64,000 bases of DNA, from contig NZ_JAAOIW010000013.1 in assembly GCF_011440305.1 (NCBI RefSeq), positions 1-64,000 on the forward strand, written 5' to 3'. The translations under genes were made by a program, and so were the position numbers. The notes beneath the pieces were generated by a model. The model ran no database searches. It had not been told where the DNA came from and was given only the letters and a program-made list of their open reading frames with translations. The stretch's first letter is position 1, and each line of letters starts with the position of its first letter. This DNA is from Paenibacillus agricola. Lineage in GTDB: Bacteria > Bacillota > Bacilli > Paenibacillales > NBRC-103111. Shown here piece by piece: positions 1 to 9,738 of this stretch.

Positions 1-70
1 CCTGCTCATTTTTACTAAAGTGTTTTTTACTCATATGCTCGCCCCCACTATTCTCTCTAGTATACAAAAA

Positions 71-120
71 GGTACCCATACGCTAAACACTTTTTTTAAA
101 GTGTCCAGTGTATGGGTACC
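71..120. repeat. Long near-perfect inverted repeat
   Basis: Two 23-base arms (71-93 and 98-120) begin and end with GGTACC and pair with three mismatches around a 4-base T loop. The arms carry an A/T stretch at the tip but no T tail after the stem. It could be the terminator or 3' end of a gene lying before the window, an operator, or a small mobile repeat; the sequence does not decide. No gene is seen in 1-347. Confidence 0.6.
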
Positions 121-186
121 AGTTTAAATAAGGGCTCTTTTTTTACTGTTTTGAAAAGAGTGGTTTTTTCTTGGCTTTGGATTTCC

Positions 187-217
187 GCAAAAAAATGCGA
201 TTCTGCAAAAAAATGCG
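187..217. repeat. Direct repeat, 13 bp twice
   Basis: The unit GCAAAAAAATGCG occurs at 187-199 and again at 205-217, so the copies start 18 bases apart; a poorer copy starts near 239. The repeats lie about 130-160 bases before the binding-protein gene and may be regulator sites for the sugar operon. This role is inference. Confidence 0.4.
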
Positions 218-347
218 TAAGGTAACAGAGATAAACTGCAAAAAAGTATGGTTGCCAGTGAATAAAATTTACTCTAATGTGCAAATCAAGGCTTAGCGGC
301 AGTGATTGTCGAGATGCCTGACAAATTGGGAAATCAGGGGGATGAAC

Positions 348-1922
348 ATGAGAATAAGAGGGAATAGAAAGAAACCGCTGATGCTGACTTTTACAATGGT
401 TCTGGCATTGTCGAGCATTTTGGCAGCTTGTGGGGCACCAGCAGCAACCGATACTGGGGCGAAGTCCGGGGGCGAGCAAGGCACAGCGGCTCCGGCAAAT
501 GCAGCGCCTGTGGAAATTAAGGTCTTAACCAGCTTCTCGACCCCTACACCACCGGAAAACAATGGTGACGTGCAAAAGGCTATTGAAAAGGCTACTAACT
601 CAAAATTGAATATTCAATGGGTTTCGGGCAATAACTACAAAGATCGTTTGAATGTAACTTTGTCTTCCGGAGATATTCCCGATGTCGTCATGATTGACGA
701 TCCCTTCTCGGCTTTATTCCGCAAGATGGCCAAGGAAGGTTCATTCTGGGATTTGACTAATTATTACAAGGATTATCCCAACATCAGCTCGAAAATTGCT
801 CCGGTTGCCTGGGAATCAACCAAGCTGCAGGACGGGAAAAACTATGGTGTGCCCAGACCGCGTGGGTCCGAGGGTGCCCGCTTCTTTATTCTGAGGAAAG
901 ATTGGCTTGATAAATTAGGCTTGAAGATGCCGACAACAACGGACGAGCTGTACACGGCGATGAAGGCTTTTAAAGAGAAAGACCCCGACGGAAATGGAAA
1001 AGCTGACACGATCGGATATACCGGAAATGTGAATGCTAATGATATGGGTACCTTAGGCTTATTCGTCAACAGCTTTACCGGTGCGACTGGAAACTGGAAG
1101 GATCAGAGCGGCAAATTGGTCTATACGGATCTGATGCCGGAAACGAAGCAAGCCTTAGAATTCCTTAACAAAGCCTATAAGGAAGGTTTAATTCCGGCTG
1201 ACTTCGCTTCATTGAAAGCAAGCCAGGTGGACGATATTTACTCCTCAGGTAAAGCAGGCATAATCGGTGATAAGACGGGCTCCACGGCAGTTATGGTTGA
1301 AAAGCTGAAACAGACAGATCCAACATCCTCTGGTGATTTCAATGTGTTCTATCCGGCGACCAATATTAATCAATTTAATCCTAAAGGACCTGGCTATCTG
1401 GGCATACTAGCCATTTCAAAGAAAGTGCCAGAAGCGAAGATGAAGCAGATTTTGACGGTTATCGATAAATGGATGGCACCTGCAGTGTTTGATCTCCAAA
1501 CCTGGGGTCTCGAAGGCGTCCATCATACGGTAAAGGATGGCAAAAAAGAACTAATCAAGGACAAATACAACGCTTCCGGCATTGAGAATTTTAATCAATT
1601 CGTCTATGTTGCCGACCCTTACGCTAACTCTTTCCATCCTACGTTCCCTAAAGAAGCGATTGATGCCTTCACAAAGATTCAGGATGAAAAAGCAAAAACG
1701 AGCAAGGCTGATGAGAGTGTCGGTTTGTACTCGGAAACCTTCCTGACTTACGGTCCTGAATTGGCCAAACAGGCACAGGACGTGAAGACCAAGGTAATTC
1801 TTGGCTTGAGTCCTATGTCAGCCTGGGATGATTTCATTAATCAGCTCAAAGCCAATCCGCAAATGACCAAAATTACTCAAGAAATCAATGATTCGTACAC
1901 AGCACGTAAAAGTGGCAAATAA
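348..1922 (+). CDS. ABC transporter sugar-binding lipoprotein (LplA-like)
   Basis: Extracellular solute-binding protein of family 1, anchored to the outer face of the membrane, that delivers an oligosaccharide to the two permeases encoded next. From the chosen ATG the protein has 524 residues: a basic N-terminus, a hydrophobic stretch, and a lipobox ending LAAC for lipid attachment, followed by an Ala/Gly/Thr-rich linker. The size fits the large LplA/YtcQ type of Paenibacillus and Bacillus. AGGGGG at 336-341 is correctly spaced for 348 and too close to the ATG at 342; an upstream TTG at 306 has no visible ribosome site. The gene opens an operon of eight genes. No ATPase is encoded nearby, as usual for this class, which borrows a shared MsmX-type subunit. 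The substrate cannot be read from sequence; the neighbouring enzymes suggest a rhamnose- or uronate-containing plant glycan. Confidence 0.9.
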   Translation: MRIRGNRKKPLMLTFTMVLALSSILAACGAPAATDTGAKSGGEQGTAAPANAAPVEIKVLTSFSTPTPPENNGDVQKAIEKATNSKLNIQWVSGNNYKDRLNVTLSSGDIPDVVMIDDPFSALFRKMAKEGSFWDLTNYYKDYPNISSKIAPVAWESTKLQDGKNYGVPRPRGSEGARFFILRKDWLDKLGLKMPTTTDELYTAMKAFKEKDPDGNGKADTIGYTGNVNANDMGTLGLFVNSFTGATGNWKDQSGKLVYTDLMPETKQALEFLNKAYKEGLIPADFASLKASQVDDIYSSGKAGIIGDKTGSTAVMVEKLKQTDPTSSGDFNVFYPATNINQFNPKGPGYLGILAISKKVPEAKMKQILTVIDKWMAPAVFDLQTWGLEGVHHTVKDGKKELIKDKYNASGIENFNQFVYVADPYANSFHPTFPKEAIDAFTKIQDEKAKTSKADESVGLYSETFLTYGPELAKQAQDVKTKVILGLSPMSAWDDFINQLKANPQMTKITQEINDSYTARKSGK

Positions 1923-1961
1923 AGAGAAATAATGGAAAATAAGAAACGCACCTAACGGGCT

Positions 1962-1989
1962 CCCCGTTCGTAACTGGACGGGGTTTTCC
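1962..1989 (+). terminator. Intercistronic hairpin after binding-protein gene
   Basis: CCCCGTTC (1962-1969) pairs with GGACGGGG (1976-1983) and is followed by TTTT. A partial terminator at this position would give the abundant binding protein more transcript than the downstream permeases, a common arrangement in such operons. Confidence 0.6.
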
Positions 1990-2079
1990 TGTTTATGGAA
2001 AGACTATGATGGATGCCATATCCATATCCATTTGCCGCATTCATTCGGGAACTTCGGGAATAAGGAAGGAGGCATTACG

Positions 2080-3036
2080 ATGCCCAGTATTAAGGTAGTA
2101 AACGTCTCCGCGCATCAACAGGCCGGGGCACTGCGCCTGTTAGGAAGAAAATTGAAGCGGGATAAATATTTATACTTTTTGGCCATTCCCGGAATGATCT
2201 TTTTTCTGATCTTTAAATATATCCCGATCTGGGGAATATTGATTGCTTTCCAGGAGTACTCACCAGTGCGAGGCATGCTGGGTAGCCCTTGGGTAGGATT
2301 CGCCCATTTTGAACGTTTTTTTGCCAATGACCAGTTTTGGCTGCTGTTTCGAAATACCCTAATGATTAATCTACTTAATTTAACGCTGTTTTTTCCATTG
2401 CCAATCCTATTCGCCCTATTAATGAATGAATTGAAAAGTGTGGTTTACAAAAGAATCGTACAGTCCATTGTATATTTACCGCATTTTTTATCCTGGGTCA
2501 TTATAGCGGGATTGACATTTATTTTGTTGTCGATGTCCCGTGGGCTGGTCAATGAAGTGCTGGTTAATATGGGTATGGAAAAAATTCAATTTCTGAATGA
2601 TCCCGATTTATTCTGGATCATGCTGACCGTGCAAAGCATTTGGAAGGAGACCGGCTGGGGCACGATTATTTTCCTGGCGGCTATTGCCGGAGCGGACCCT
2701 CAATTATATGAAGCCGCCAAGATGGATGGCGCCAATCGTTTTCGCCAAATGTGGCACATCACCCTGCCCGCTATCCGCAACGTGATTGTCGTGCTATTAA
2801 TATTACGGCTGGGGCATATGATGGATATCGGCTTCGAGCAGGTATTCCTGATGTATAATGGAGCGGTATCGAATGTAGCCGAGGTTTTTGATACGTATGT
2901 ATACCGGGTTGGTGTGCAGCAAGGCCAATTCAGCTTTAGTACGGCAGTTGGATTGTTTAAGTCAGCCATTGGTTTCACTCTTGTCGTCCTGTCTAACCGG
3001 TTGGCGAAAAAATTCGGAGATGAAGGCATTTATTAA
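2080..3036 (+). CDS. ABC transporter permease, LplB type
   Basis: Inner-membrane permease of a carbohydrate ABC importer, 318 residues with about six hydrophobic segments. The C-terminal half holds the EAA loop that docks the ATPase, seen as YEAAKMDGANRFRQMWHITLP. The ATG at 2080 is preceded by AAGGAAGGAGG (2063-2072); the open frame reaches back to 2032 but without a ribosome site. It pairs with the next gene to form the membrane channel and receives substrate from the upstream lipoprotein. Confidence 0.92.
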   Translation: MPSIKVVNVSAHQQAGALRLLGRKLKRDKYLYFLAIPGMIFFLIFKYIPIWGILIAFQEYSPVRGMLGSPWVGFAHFERFFANDQFWLLFRNTLMINLLNLTLFFPLPILFALLMNELKSVVYKRIVQSIVYLPHFLSWVIIAGLTFILLSMSRGLVNEVLVNMGMEKIQFLNDPDLFWIMLTVQSIWKETGWGTIIFLAAIAGADPQLYEAAKMDGANRFRQMWHITLPAIRNVIVVLLILRLGHMMDIGFEQVFLMYNGAVSNVAEVFDTYVYRVGVQQGQFSFSTAVGLFKSAIGFTLVVLSNRLAKKFGDEGIY

Positions 3037-3054
3037 TGAAAGGAGGCTTTATTT

Positions 3055-3915
3055 ATGCAGCGTGGAATAGGTGACCGCTTGTTTCATACAGCAAATGTGG
3101 CATTTCTCGCTATTGTTGCTATTGTTACAGCTTTTCCGCTTTATTACGTATTCATTATTTCGTTTACCGAGCCCACTGAATATTTGTCCAAAACGATTAT
3201 CTGGTTCCCGGAAAAATGGTCCTTGGAATCTTATCTATACCTGATGTCGAATTCCTCGTTCGTCAGATCGATTGGGGTTAGCGGATTTTTGGCTTTAGCT
3301 GGAACGATATGCAGCCTGGTTGTCACAGCATCCTTTGCCTACTCGCTTTCACGAAAACGGTTTGTAGGTAGAAAATGGATTTTATTTTTCGTTTTATTTA
3401 CTATTTTGTTTAGCCCTGGAATTATTCCTAATTATATGCTGGTCAGAAACCTTGGTTTGATTGATAATATATGGGCATTGATTTTGCCCGTGTTATCGAG
3501 CGGCTGGTACGTGGTGCTGATGAAGGGCTTCTTCGATAATATACCGGAGAGCCTAGATGAAGCGGCAGCCATAGATGGATGCAATGATGTAAGCGCTTGG
3601 TTCCTTATCATCCTGCCGCTTTCCATGCCAGCTATGGCGACATTTGGCCTGTTCTATGCGGTAGAATATTGGAACTCTTATTTCTCGGCGCTGTTATATC
3701 TCAACGATTACAAAAAGTGGCCTATTCAGGTGCTGCTTCAAAATATGCTTACGGAAAATCCATTAGCGGAGGCTGATCCATTACGCCAGCCGCCCCCCGC
3801 GCAAATGCTGAAAATGGCTGCGGTGGTGATTACGACACTTCCTATTTTATTCATCTATCCGTTTTTGCAAAAGCATTTTGCCAAGGGTGTTATGGTGGGG
3901 TCGGTTAAAGGCTAG
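3055..3915 (+). CDS. ABC transporter permease, YtcP/LplC type
   Basis: Second permease of the importer, 286 residues, about six membrane segments. The EAA loop reads LDEAAAIDGCNDVSAWFLI, and the end (KHFAKGVMVGSVKG) is typical of the YtcP/LplC group. GAAAGGAGG precedes the ATG at 3055, only 18 bases after the previous stop, so the two permeases are co-transcribed and probably translationally linked. Confidence 0.92.
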   Translation: MQRGIGDRLFHTANVAFLAIVAIVTAFPLYYVFIISFTEPTEYLSKTIIWFPEKWSLESYLYLMSNSSFVRSIGVSGFLALAGTICSLVVTASFAYSLSRKRFVGRKWILFFVLFTILFSPGIIPNYMLVRNLGLIDNIWALILPVLSSGWYVVLMKGFFDNIPESLDEAAAIDGCNDVSAWFLIILPLSMPAMATFGLFYAVEYWNSYFSALLYLNDYKKWPIQVLLQNMLTENPLAEADPLRQPPPAQMLKMAAVVITTLPILFIYPFLQKHFAKGVMVGSVKG

Positions 3916-3949
3916 CTACTAGATAAGTCCAGAGGAGGGGGAAGCATCA

Positions 3950-6268
3950 TTGTTTGGTAATGGGCGATTTTTTCGCAAAAGCTTGATTACAGTTCTTATT
4001 ATTGCAAGCCTCCCTGGGCTTTTCATTGGGATAGCCATTTATTTTGTAGGAAGCCATCAAATCTCCGAGGAATTAAATACGATCCATCAGCAGCAGCTGC
4101 TGCAAGCGCAAAAAAGCATCGACAACCAATTAAGCACACTGGAGGTATCGCTCTCCCACTGGGCATTTGATCCGCAATTTGATGAAAAGCTGCGCAGGCT
4201 GGACACCGAATTTGGCTACAGCCAGGTGCAGGACATTTACAAAACGCTGCTGGTTATGAAGGAATTAAACCCCTTAATTCAACAGGTTAGCTTGTACTTG
4301 GAAGAGCCTAAGCCTCTACTTTTCACGGAAAACGGTTACGAGCGTTTGGGGCAGAGTGATTACCCGAAATATCACCAATTGCTGGATCAGCCGACATCCA
4401 CGCAGTGGATTCATTACTCTTCCTCTCTGCAATCGGATAAGCGCGCCCTTACGGAGCATTTATCGTTGCTGCACAAAATCCCTGGTGGAAGCCCGCGGCC
4501 GTTCGGCGTATTCCTCGTATCGGTCGATCCCGTTGTGCTCGACAATATGATCACTTTGTTGACCCCGCGTGGGGAAGGAACGTCCTTTCTGGTCAAAAAA
4601 AACGGAGAATGGTTGTCCCCTGCCGCAAGAAGCGGGCAAGTCCGTGATCTCGATGAAGCGCTTCGCGCCAAGGTCATGGAACAAGGAGAAGCGCGAGCTC
4701 CGTTCGTTTACACCTGGGAGGGTGAACTGTATTCGGTTTCTTATGGGATCTTTTCCCGACTTAACCAGGAGTGGATCTATGTATCCGCGACTCCTTTACA
4801 ATCGTTGACTGCGCCTGTGGTGTTTATCTCTCGTTTAATATTGGCAATCAGCAGTTTTGGTTTGCTGCTTGCGGCCATCCTCTCCTGGTTTGCATCCAAG
4901 CAGCTGTACAGTCCGATCAAAAAGCTGGTGCAGCTCTATAGCAGCAGAGGGAACCAGCGAATGGAGGGAAGAGACGAATTCGAGCTGATCGAGAGCGTCT
5001 GGAATCACGTCACACGGGAAAGCCAGAACCTGCAATCCTTATTGGAACGGCAGCTTCCCCAGGTGCGTGAAGGCTTTTTATTACAGCTGCTGCAAGGGTA
5101 CTTGACCCATTTATCCGAATCCGACTTGCAGGAGAGGATAGAGAATCTCGGTTTTGGTGTGAAGGAAAGCCGATTTTCGGTTATTTTCATTCAGCTGCTC
5201 GGGTTTTCCAACCTGCAGGGACGATTCTTCGAGGGGGATGAAGTGCTTGTTACTTTTGCTGCCTCCAATATCGTGAAGGAATTAGCGGAGAATGCGATGC
5301 AGAAGGCTGAAGCGATCAATTTCCATGATTTGACTGTCGGACTATTGATCTGCTCGCCCCCGGCAGAGCCTATATCGCAGTGGAAAGCGCGTGTTGTTGA
5401 GCTGCTGAAGGAGATTACGGTCAGGCTGAATACCCTGCTGCATGTGCGGGTAGTGATCGGTTTTGGTGCTCCAGCCCCCATGCTGAGTGACATTCCCGAT
5501 ATTCTGGAAGCAACGCGGCAAGCTATTCGCTTCCGCGATGTAAGGGAGGATAACCAAATTTTTGATCTGGAGGAGCTGGTACATAATATTGACAAGCCAC
5601 TCGTCTACCCGTTCCAGCTGGAGAGAGAAGTGGTTCAGGCCGTACGAATGGGCTCGGAGGAAGAGGCGATCCAGGCCGTCCAACGATTTCTGGATGAACT
5701 GCGTGCCCATGCTGCCAAAGAGCTGTGGGTTCAGCAAGGTATGCTGCATTTACTAGGCAGTGTCCAGAACGCAATGATGCATATCGGAACAAATCTGCAT
5801 GAGTTGTATGAAGGCCTTAATTTATATGAGCAGCTTTGCCAATTGAAGGAGCCGGAAGCGATCGGCAAATGGTTTCAGGTTCGGGTTCTCTCCCCCTTCA
5901 TGCAGGATATACGGCGCAAACAGGATTTACTAATGCACAAGTTAGTCGAACGGGTTATATTTACGATTCAGGAGCGGTATATGGATGATATTTCCTTGGA
6001 CGCTATTGCTGAGTCCCACCGGCTCAGCTCCTATACATTAAGCCGAACGTTTAAGCTGATGACGGGCATCAATTTCATCGATTATTTGACCGAGGTACGG
6101 CTTGAGAAAGCGAAGGAACTGCTACGCGACACCGATTGGAAGCTTCATGAGGTCGCTGAACGGGTAGGCTACCAGCCTAGCTATTTCGGACGTATTTTCA
6201 AGAAAAATGTGGGGGTTACTCCCAACCGTTACCGGGAGTCCATGAAGGAAAACAAACCGATTATCTAA
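3950..6268 (+). CDS. Membrane-anchored AraC-family transcription regulator
   Basis: 772-residue regulator. Residues about 9-32 are a membrane segment, followed by an extracytoplasmic sensing part of about 250 residues, a second membrane segment near 288-312, a cytoplasmic linker, and a C-terminal AraC/XylS DNA-binding domain (about 663-772) with both helix-turn-helix units (DISLDAIAESHRLSSYTLSR and the HEVAERVGYQPSYFGRIFKK unit). The start is a TTG at 3950 preceded by AGGAGGGGG. It lies 35 bases after the permease gene, inside the sugar operon, and probably senses the imported sugar or its binding protein and activates this operon. It is not a histidine kinase; no phosphotransfer domain is visible. 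Confidence 0.88.
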   Translation: MFGNGRFFRKSLITVLIIASLPGLFIGIAIYFVGSHQISEELNTIHQQQLLQAQKSIDNQLSTLEVSLSHWAFDPQFDEKLRRLDTEFGYSQVQDIYKTLLVMKELNPLIQQVSLYLEEPKPLLFTENGYERLGQSDYPKYHQLLDQPTSTQWIHYSSSLQSDKRALTEHLSLLHKIPGGSPRPFGVFLVSVDPVVLDNMITLLTPRGEGTSFLVKKNGEWLSPAARSGQVRDLDEALRAKVMEQGEARAPFVYTWEGELYSVSYGIFSRLNQEWIYVSATPLQSLTAPVVFISRLILAISSFGLLLAAILSWFASKQLYSPIKKLVQLYSSRGNQRMEGRDEFELIESVWNHVTRESQNLQSLLERQLPQVREGFLLQLLQGYLTHLSESDLQERIENLGFGVKESRFSVIFIQLLGFSNLQGRFFEGDEVLVTFAASNIVKELAENAMQKAEAINFHDLTVGLLICSPPAEPISQWKARVVELLKEITVRLNTLLHVRVVIGFGAPAPMLSDIPDILEATRQAIRFRDVREDNQIFDLEELVHNIDKPLVYPFQLEREVVQAVRMGSEEEAIQAVQRFLDELRAHAAKELWVQQGMLHLLGSVQNAMMHIGTNLHELYEGLNLYEQLCQLKEPEAIGKWFQVRVLSPFMQDIRRKQDLLMHKLVERVIFTIQERYMDDISLDAIAESHRLSSYTLSRTFKLMTGINFIDYLTEVRLEKAKELLRDTDWKLHEVAERVGYQPSYFGRIFKKNVGVTPNRYRESMKENKPII

Positions 6269-6375
6269 GGAACTCGTCCGATGGATGGATGACGGTGGAT
6301 GAAGCGCCACCTCTACTTCGTGGAGCTGGCTTTGGGCAATGGAAGCTATGATTCGTATCTGAGGGGGATGAATGA

Positions 6376-9300
6376 ATGTTAAATGAAAAGTGGTTTCGCA
6401 ACCCGCCTGTGGAATTCCGTGTTCTTCCATTCTGGTTCTGGAATGGCGATTTGCAGGAGGCAGAGATCGTCAGACAGATCGACGAAATGGCCGATAAGGG
6501 ACTAGGCGGATTTTTTATATGTGCACGGCAAGGGATCACGGTTCCTTATCTGTCACAGCAGTGGTTTGATCGGGTACGGACGGCTATTGGAGCGGCGGAA
6601 CGTCGTGGCTTGCAGGTATGGCTATACGATGAATACCCGTACCCAAGCGGAATTGCCGGCGGCGAGGTAACACTCGAGCATCCAGAAGCGAAGCAGCGGA
6701 CATTAACCCGCCATGTTGCCACCGTGCAAAACGGGGAAGAGGCTGAAATGGATTTACCATGGGGACGTGTGTTGTCAGCGAAAGCGGTTCCACTACATGC
6801 TACAAACGGCACCAAGCAATGGGAGCACGCCATCGATGTGTCTAAGCATATCGGCAATTTTCAGGATGAACCGATTTTCCAGCAAAATGGCTCCACTGTG
6901 TACAATCCAACCCGCTATTTTACCTACAATACGATCAAAAAGCTGATTTGGCCAGGCATAAGTACTGGCAAAAGCAACGGCAATGGGCAGCAATGGCAAA
7001 TTACGGTGATCGTTGAGCAGGAAGCCAAGGATTTCAAATACTTTGGGACATTCGTTGATCCGCTGCATGCGGGTGCGATGGAAACCTTTGTCCGCTTGAC
7101 CCATGAACGCTATGCGGAAGAAATCGGTGAGCATTTCGGAACAACAGTAAAAGGGATGTTTACAGACGAAATCGGCTTGCGTATCGGCAAAATCCCATGG
7201 TCGCCAGCGCTCCCGGCATTTTTCGAGGATCGCTGCGGCTACAGCTTGCTGGACCACCTCCACCACTTGTTCGAGGATACGGGTGAAGCAGCCGCCAAAG
7301 TGCGTTATGACTTCATGCAATGTGTGCATCTGCTGATGAGGAGCAATTACCATCATCGTGTTTATGAATGGTGCGATCGCAACCAACTCGAATATATAGC
7401 GGAAGTGCCTGGTGTACGGATGACCACGCAGCTGTATAGCCATATTCCTGGAGGGGATACGGCACACGAGAAGCTCGGCCGGCCATTAGCCTGGATCATG
7501 AAAAAATATGGGCATAGCCTGCGTGCCAATCCCAAGATGGGCAGCTCACTCGCTCGCCAGCTTGGACGCAACCGGGCATTAATCGAATGCTTCCATAGTG
7601 TGGGTTGGTCAATGACCTTGCAGGATGCCCGCTGGATGATCGATTGGATGGCTGCTCTTGGCACCAATATGTTTAATTTCCATGCCTTCTTTTATTCGAT
7701 TGACGGGATGCGCAAGCATGATGCGCCGCCATCACAATTTTATCAAAATCCATATTGGAAGCATTTCAGCCATTTGGCAGATTACGTCGGACGTATCAGC
7801 AGCGTCATGACTCAAGGAACCGCGCAAATAGATATTGCCATCATGGATCCCTCGACGTCGCTGTGGACACATTTGGCAACACCTTTTCATCAATTTCAAT
7901 ATTGGGGAAGCAATGATGTCGAACGGCAGCGCCTGGATCAGATGAAGGTGGATTGGGTACAGATTCAAACGGCTTTGTTAACAGCCCAGCGGGACTTTGA
8001 CACGATAGATCCGGAAATCATTATGCAGGCTGACATCGGAAACGGCTTGATGAACGTCGGGAAAGCTAGCTATAAAGTGCTGATCATTCCTCCAATCACC
8101 AATATGGAGGCTGCAGCATGGAGCAAAATCAAATCGTTTATTGAGGCTGGCGGCAGCGTGATCTCGATCGGCATGCTTCCTTACGAAGAGATTGAAGCAG
8201 GCAGTGGGACAGTTGCTGAAATATCCGCTTGGTTCAGGCACGAAACGGCCGAGACGAGTGAAGCGGGAACAGCGGTAGCGTTTGCCTTTCCACCGAACAC
8301 CAGCGGTGAAGGGGCATTCAATGGTACCCGTGAAGGCAATCGAGAAGGTGCTTACTTCCTGCCGCTTGATCCGGACCAGCCCTCCGAGTCATACGCAGCG
8401 GTTCACTTGAACGAGCTGCTGGCTCTGCTGGAGCGAATTTGTCCCCGCCGCGTGGAGCTTCACGCTGAGGATGGCGATACGCAGTGCCTGCTTCTCCAGC
8501 ACCGTAACATGGGGGACCAGGCCGATGTGCTGTTTATTTCCAATCGAGAGGGAGCACAGAAGCAAGTAACAGTTCATCTCTCGGAGCTTGATTTTGGATT
8601 TATGGACAGCGCTTGGTACAGAGATTTGGAGAATGGGGAAACCCGTGGCCTAAAGGCAGACAGGACAGAAAGCGGATGGGCCATCTCATTGAAGTTTGCT
8701 CCATACCAATCCCATCTTATTGAGCTCCGCGGCGGGCAGCAGAAGAACAGCAAGGAGCTTGTCGGAAATCCTGTCATGAATAATGCCCATGCTCTGCTTC
8801 CAGCCACCCCGATCCAGGTAGTTATAGATTCGCAATGGTCGGTTGAGACCACAGCTCCGAACATGCTGCGAATCGGAAGCTTCCGTATGGCTATAGACCC
8901 TGACCAAGTCGGAGTGGAGCAGAAATGGTACTTGGGCAAAGGCGATGCAGCAGCCTGGTTCGATGTAGACACCAAGACGTGGATTAACCAGTGTGCCGAT
9001 CTTGCGGATGAGCTTAAGCTGTCCCTTGATTATAAGAAATACGGCTTCGGAACTCCGCTACGTACAACGATTTCATATCCGATTACGGTTTGGTATACGT
9101 CTGCCTTTGTAGTTAACGTGCTGCCCGTCTCTTGTGAGCTGTTGATGGATCAGGAAGCCATCTTGGGCGAATACATCATATATGTGAATGGACAGGTATG
9201 GAATAAGGGCTCTCTCCCATTAGTTGTAGGGGATAATAGTATAGCTATTCGTTTAGTCGTAGGCCATGACCATGATGGTATTGTGGATCCGCTTTATGTA

Positions 9301-9738
9301 AGCGGTGCGTTTGGAGTCGGCTGGACGGACAGCGGCAAGCCCGTTATCACGGAAATACCGACAGCGGCCAATCCGAATGCTGAAGTGATCGCTGGCTTCC
9401 CTTATTATTCGGGAACGTTTGTATTTCGCCGCAGTTGTGAAATTCCCTCTATACCGGAGAAGGGGAGCTTTGAATTATCCCTCGCCGGGCTGTCCCCGAA
9501 TTTTCACGATTGCGCAGAATTGTCACTAAACGGAGCTTCACTCGGAGTCCGAGCATGGACGCCTTATTGCTGGCAGGGGAGCACCGAATTGATACGGTTA
9601 GGCACTAATGATGTGGAGCTGAGGATAGAAAATACGTTAAGCCACAGGCTTGATGGGACCTACTTCGATTACAAGGAGCACCGTTTGCGGGATGTATCAA
9701 AATATATTGCAGAATCAGAGGGGAGAAGTGCGCAATGA
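6376..9738 (+). CDS. GH106-like glycoside hydrolase (alpha-L-rhamnosidase-like)
   Basis: 1120 residues without a signal peptide, so intracellular, acting on imported oligosaccharide. The N-terminal block PFWFWNGDL and, near residue 84, LYDEYPYPSGIAGGEV resemble the GH106 rhamnosidase group and its uncharacterised relatives. Residues about 560-720 look like a glutamine-amidotransferase-like fold (KVLIIPPITN, EAGGSVISIG), and the C-terminus looks like a galactose-binding beta-sandwich. GGGGG precedes the ATG at 6376. The stop overlaps the next start by four bases (ATGA). The glycan specificity is inference; family assignment rests on motif resemblance only. Confidence 0.7.
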   Translation: MLNEKWFRNPPVEFRVLPFWFWNGDLQEAEIVRQIDEMADKGLGGFFICARQGITVPYLSQQWFDRVRTAIGAAERRGLQVWLYDEYPYPSGIAGGEVTLEHPEAKQRTLTRHVATVQNGEEAEMDLPWGRVLSAKAVPLHATNGTKQWEHAIDVSKHIGNFQDEPIFQQNGSTVYNPTRYFTYNTIKKLIWPGISTGKSNGNGQQWQITVIVEQEAKDFKYFGTFVDPLHAGAMETFVRLTHERYAEEIGEHFGTTVKGMFTDEIGLRIGKIPWSPALPAFFEDRCGYSLLDHLHHLFEDTGEAAAKVRYDFMQCVHLLMRSNYHHRVYEWCDRNQLEYIAEVPGVRMTTQLYSHIPGGDTAHEKLGRPLAWIMKKYGHSLRANPKMGSSLARQLGRNRALIECFHSVGWSMTLQDARWMIDWMAALGTNMFNFHAFFYSIDGMRKHDAPPSQFYQNPYWKHFSHLADYVGRISSVMTQGTAQIDIAIMDPSTSLWTHLATPFHQFQYWGSNDVERQRLDQMKVDWVQIQTALLTAQRDFDTIDPEIIMQADIGNGLMNVGKASYKVLIIPPITNMEAAAWSKIKSFIEAGGSVISIGMLPYEEIEAGSGTVAEISAWFRHETAETSEAGTAVAFAFPPNTSGEGAFNGTREGNREGAYFLPLDPDQPSESYAAVHLNELLALLERICPRRVELHAEDGDTQCLLLQHRNMGDQADVLFISNREGAQKQVTVHLSELDFGFMDSAWYRDLENGETRGLKADRTESGWAISLKFAPYQSHLIELRGGQQKNSKELVGNPVMNNAHALLPATPIQVVIDSQWSVETTAPNMLRIGSFRMAIDPDQVGVEQKWYLGKGDAAAWFDVDTKTWINQCADLADELKLSLDYKKYGFGTPLRTTISYPITVWYTSAFVVNVLPVSCELLMDQEAILGEYIIYVNGQVWNKGSLPLVVGDNSIAIRLVVGHDHDGIVDPLYVSGAFGVGWTDSGKPVITEIPTAANPNAEVIAGFPYYSGTFVFRRSCEIPSIPEKGSFELSLAGLSPNFHDCAELSLNGASLGVRAWTPYCWQGSTELIRLGTNDVELRIENTLSHRLDGTYFDYKEHRLRDVSKYIAESEGRSAQ

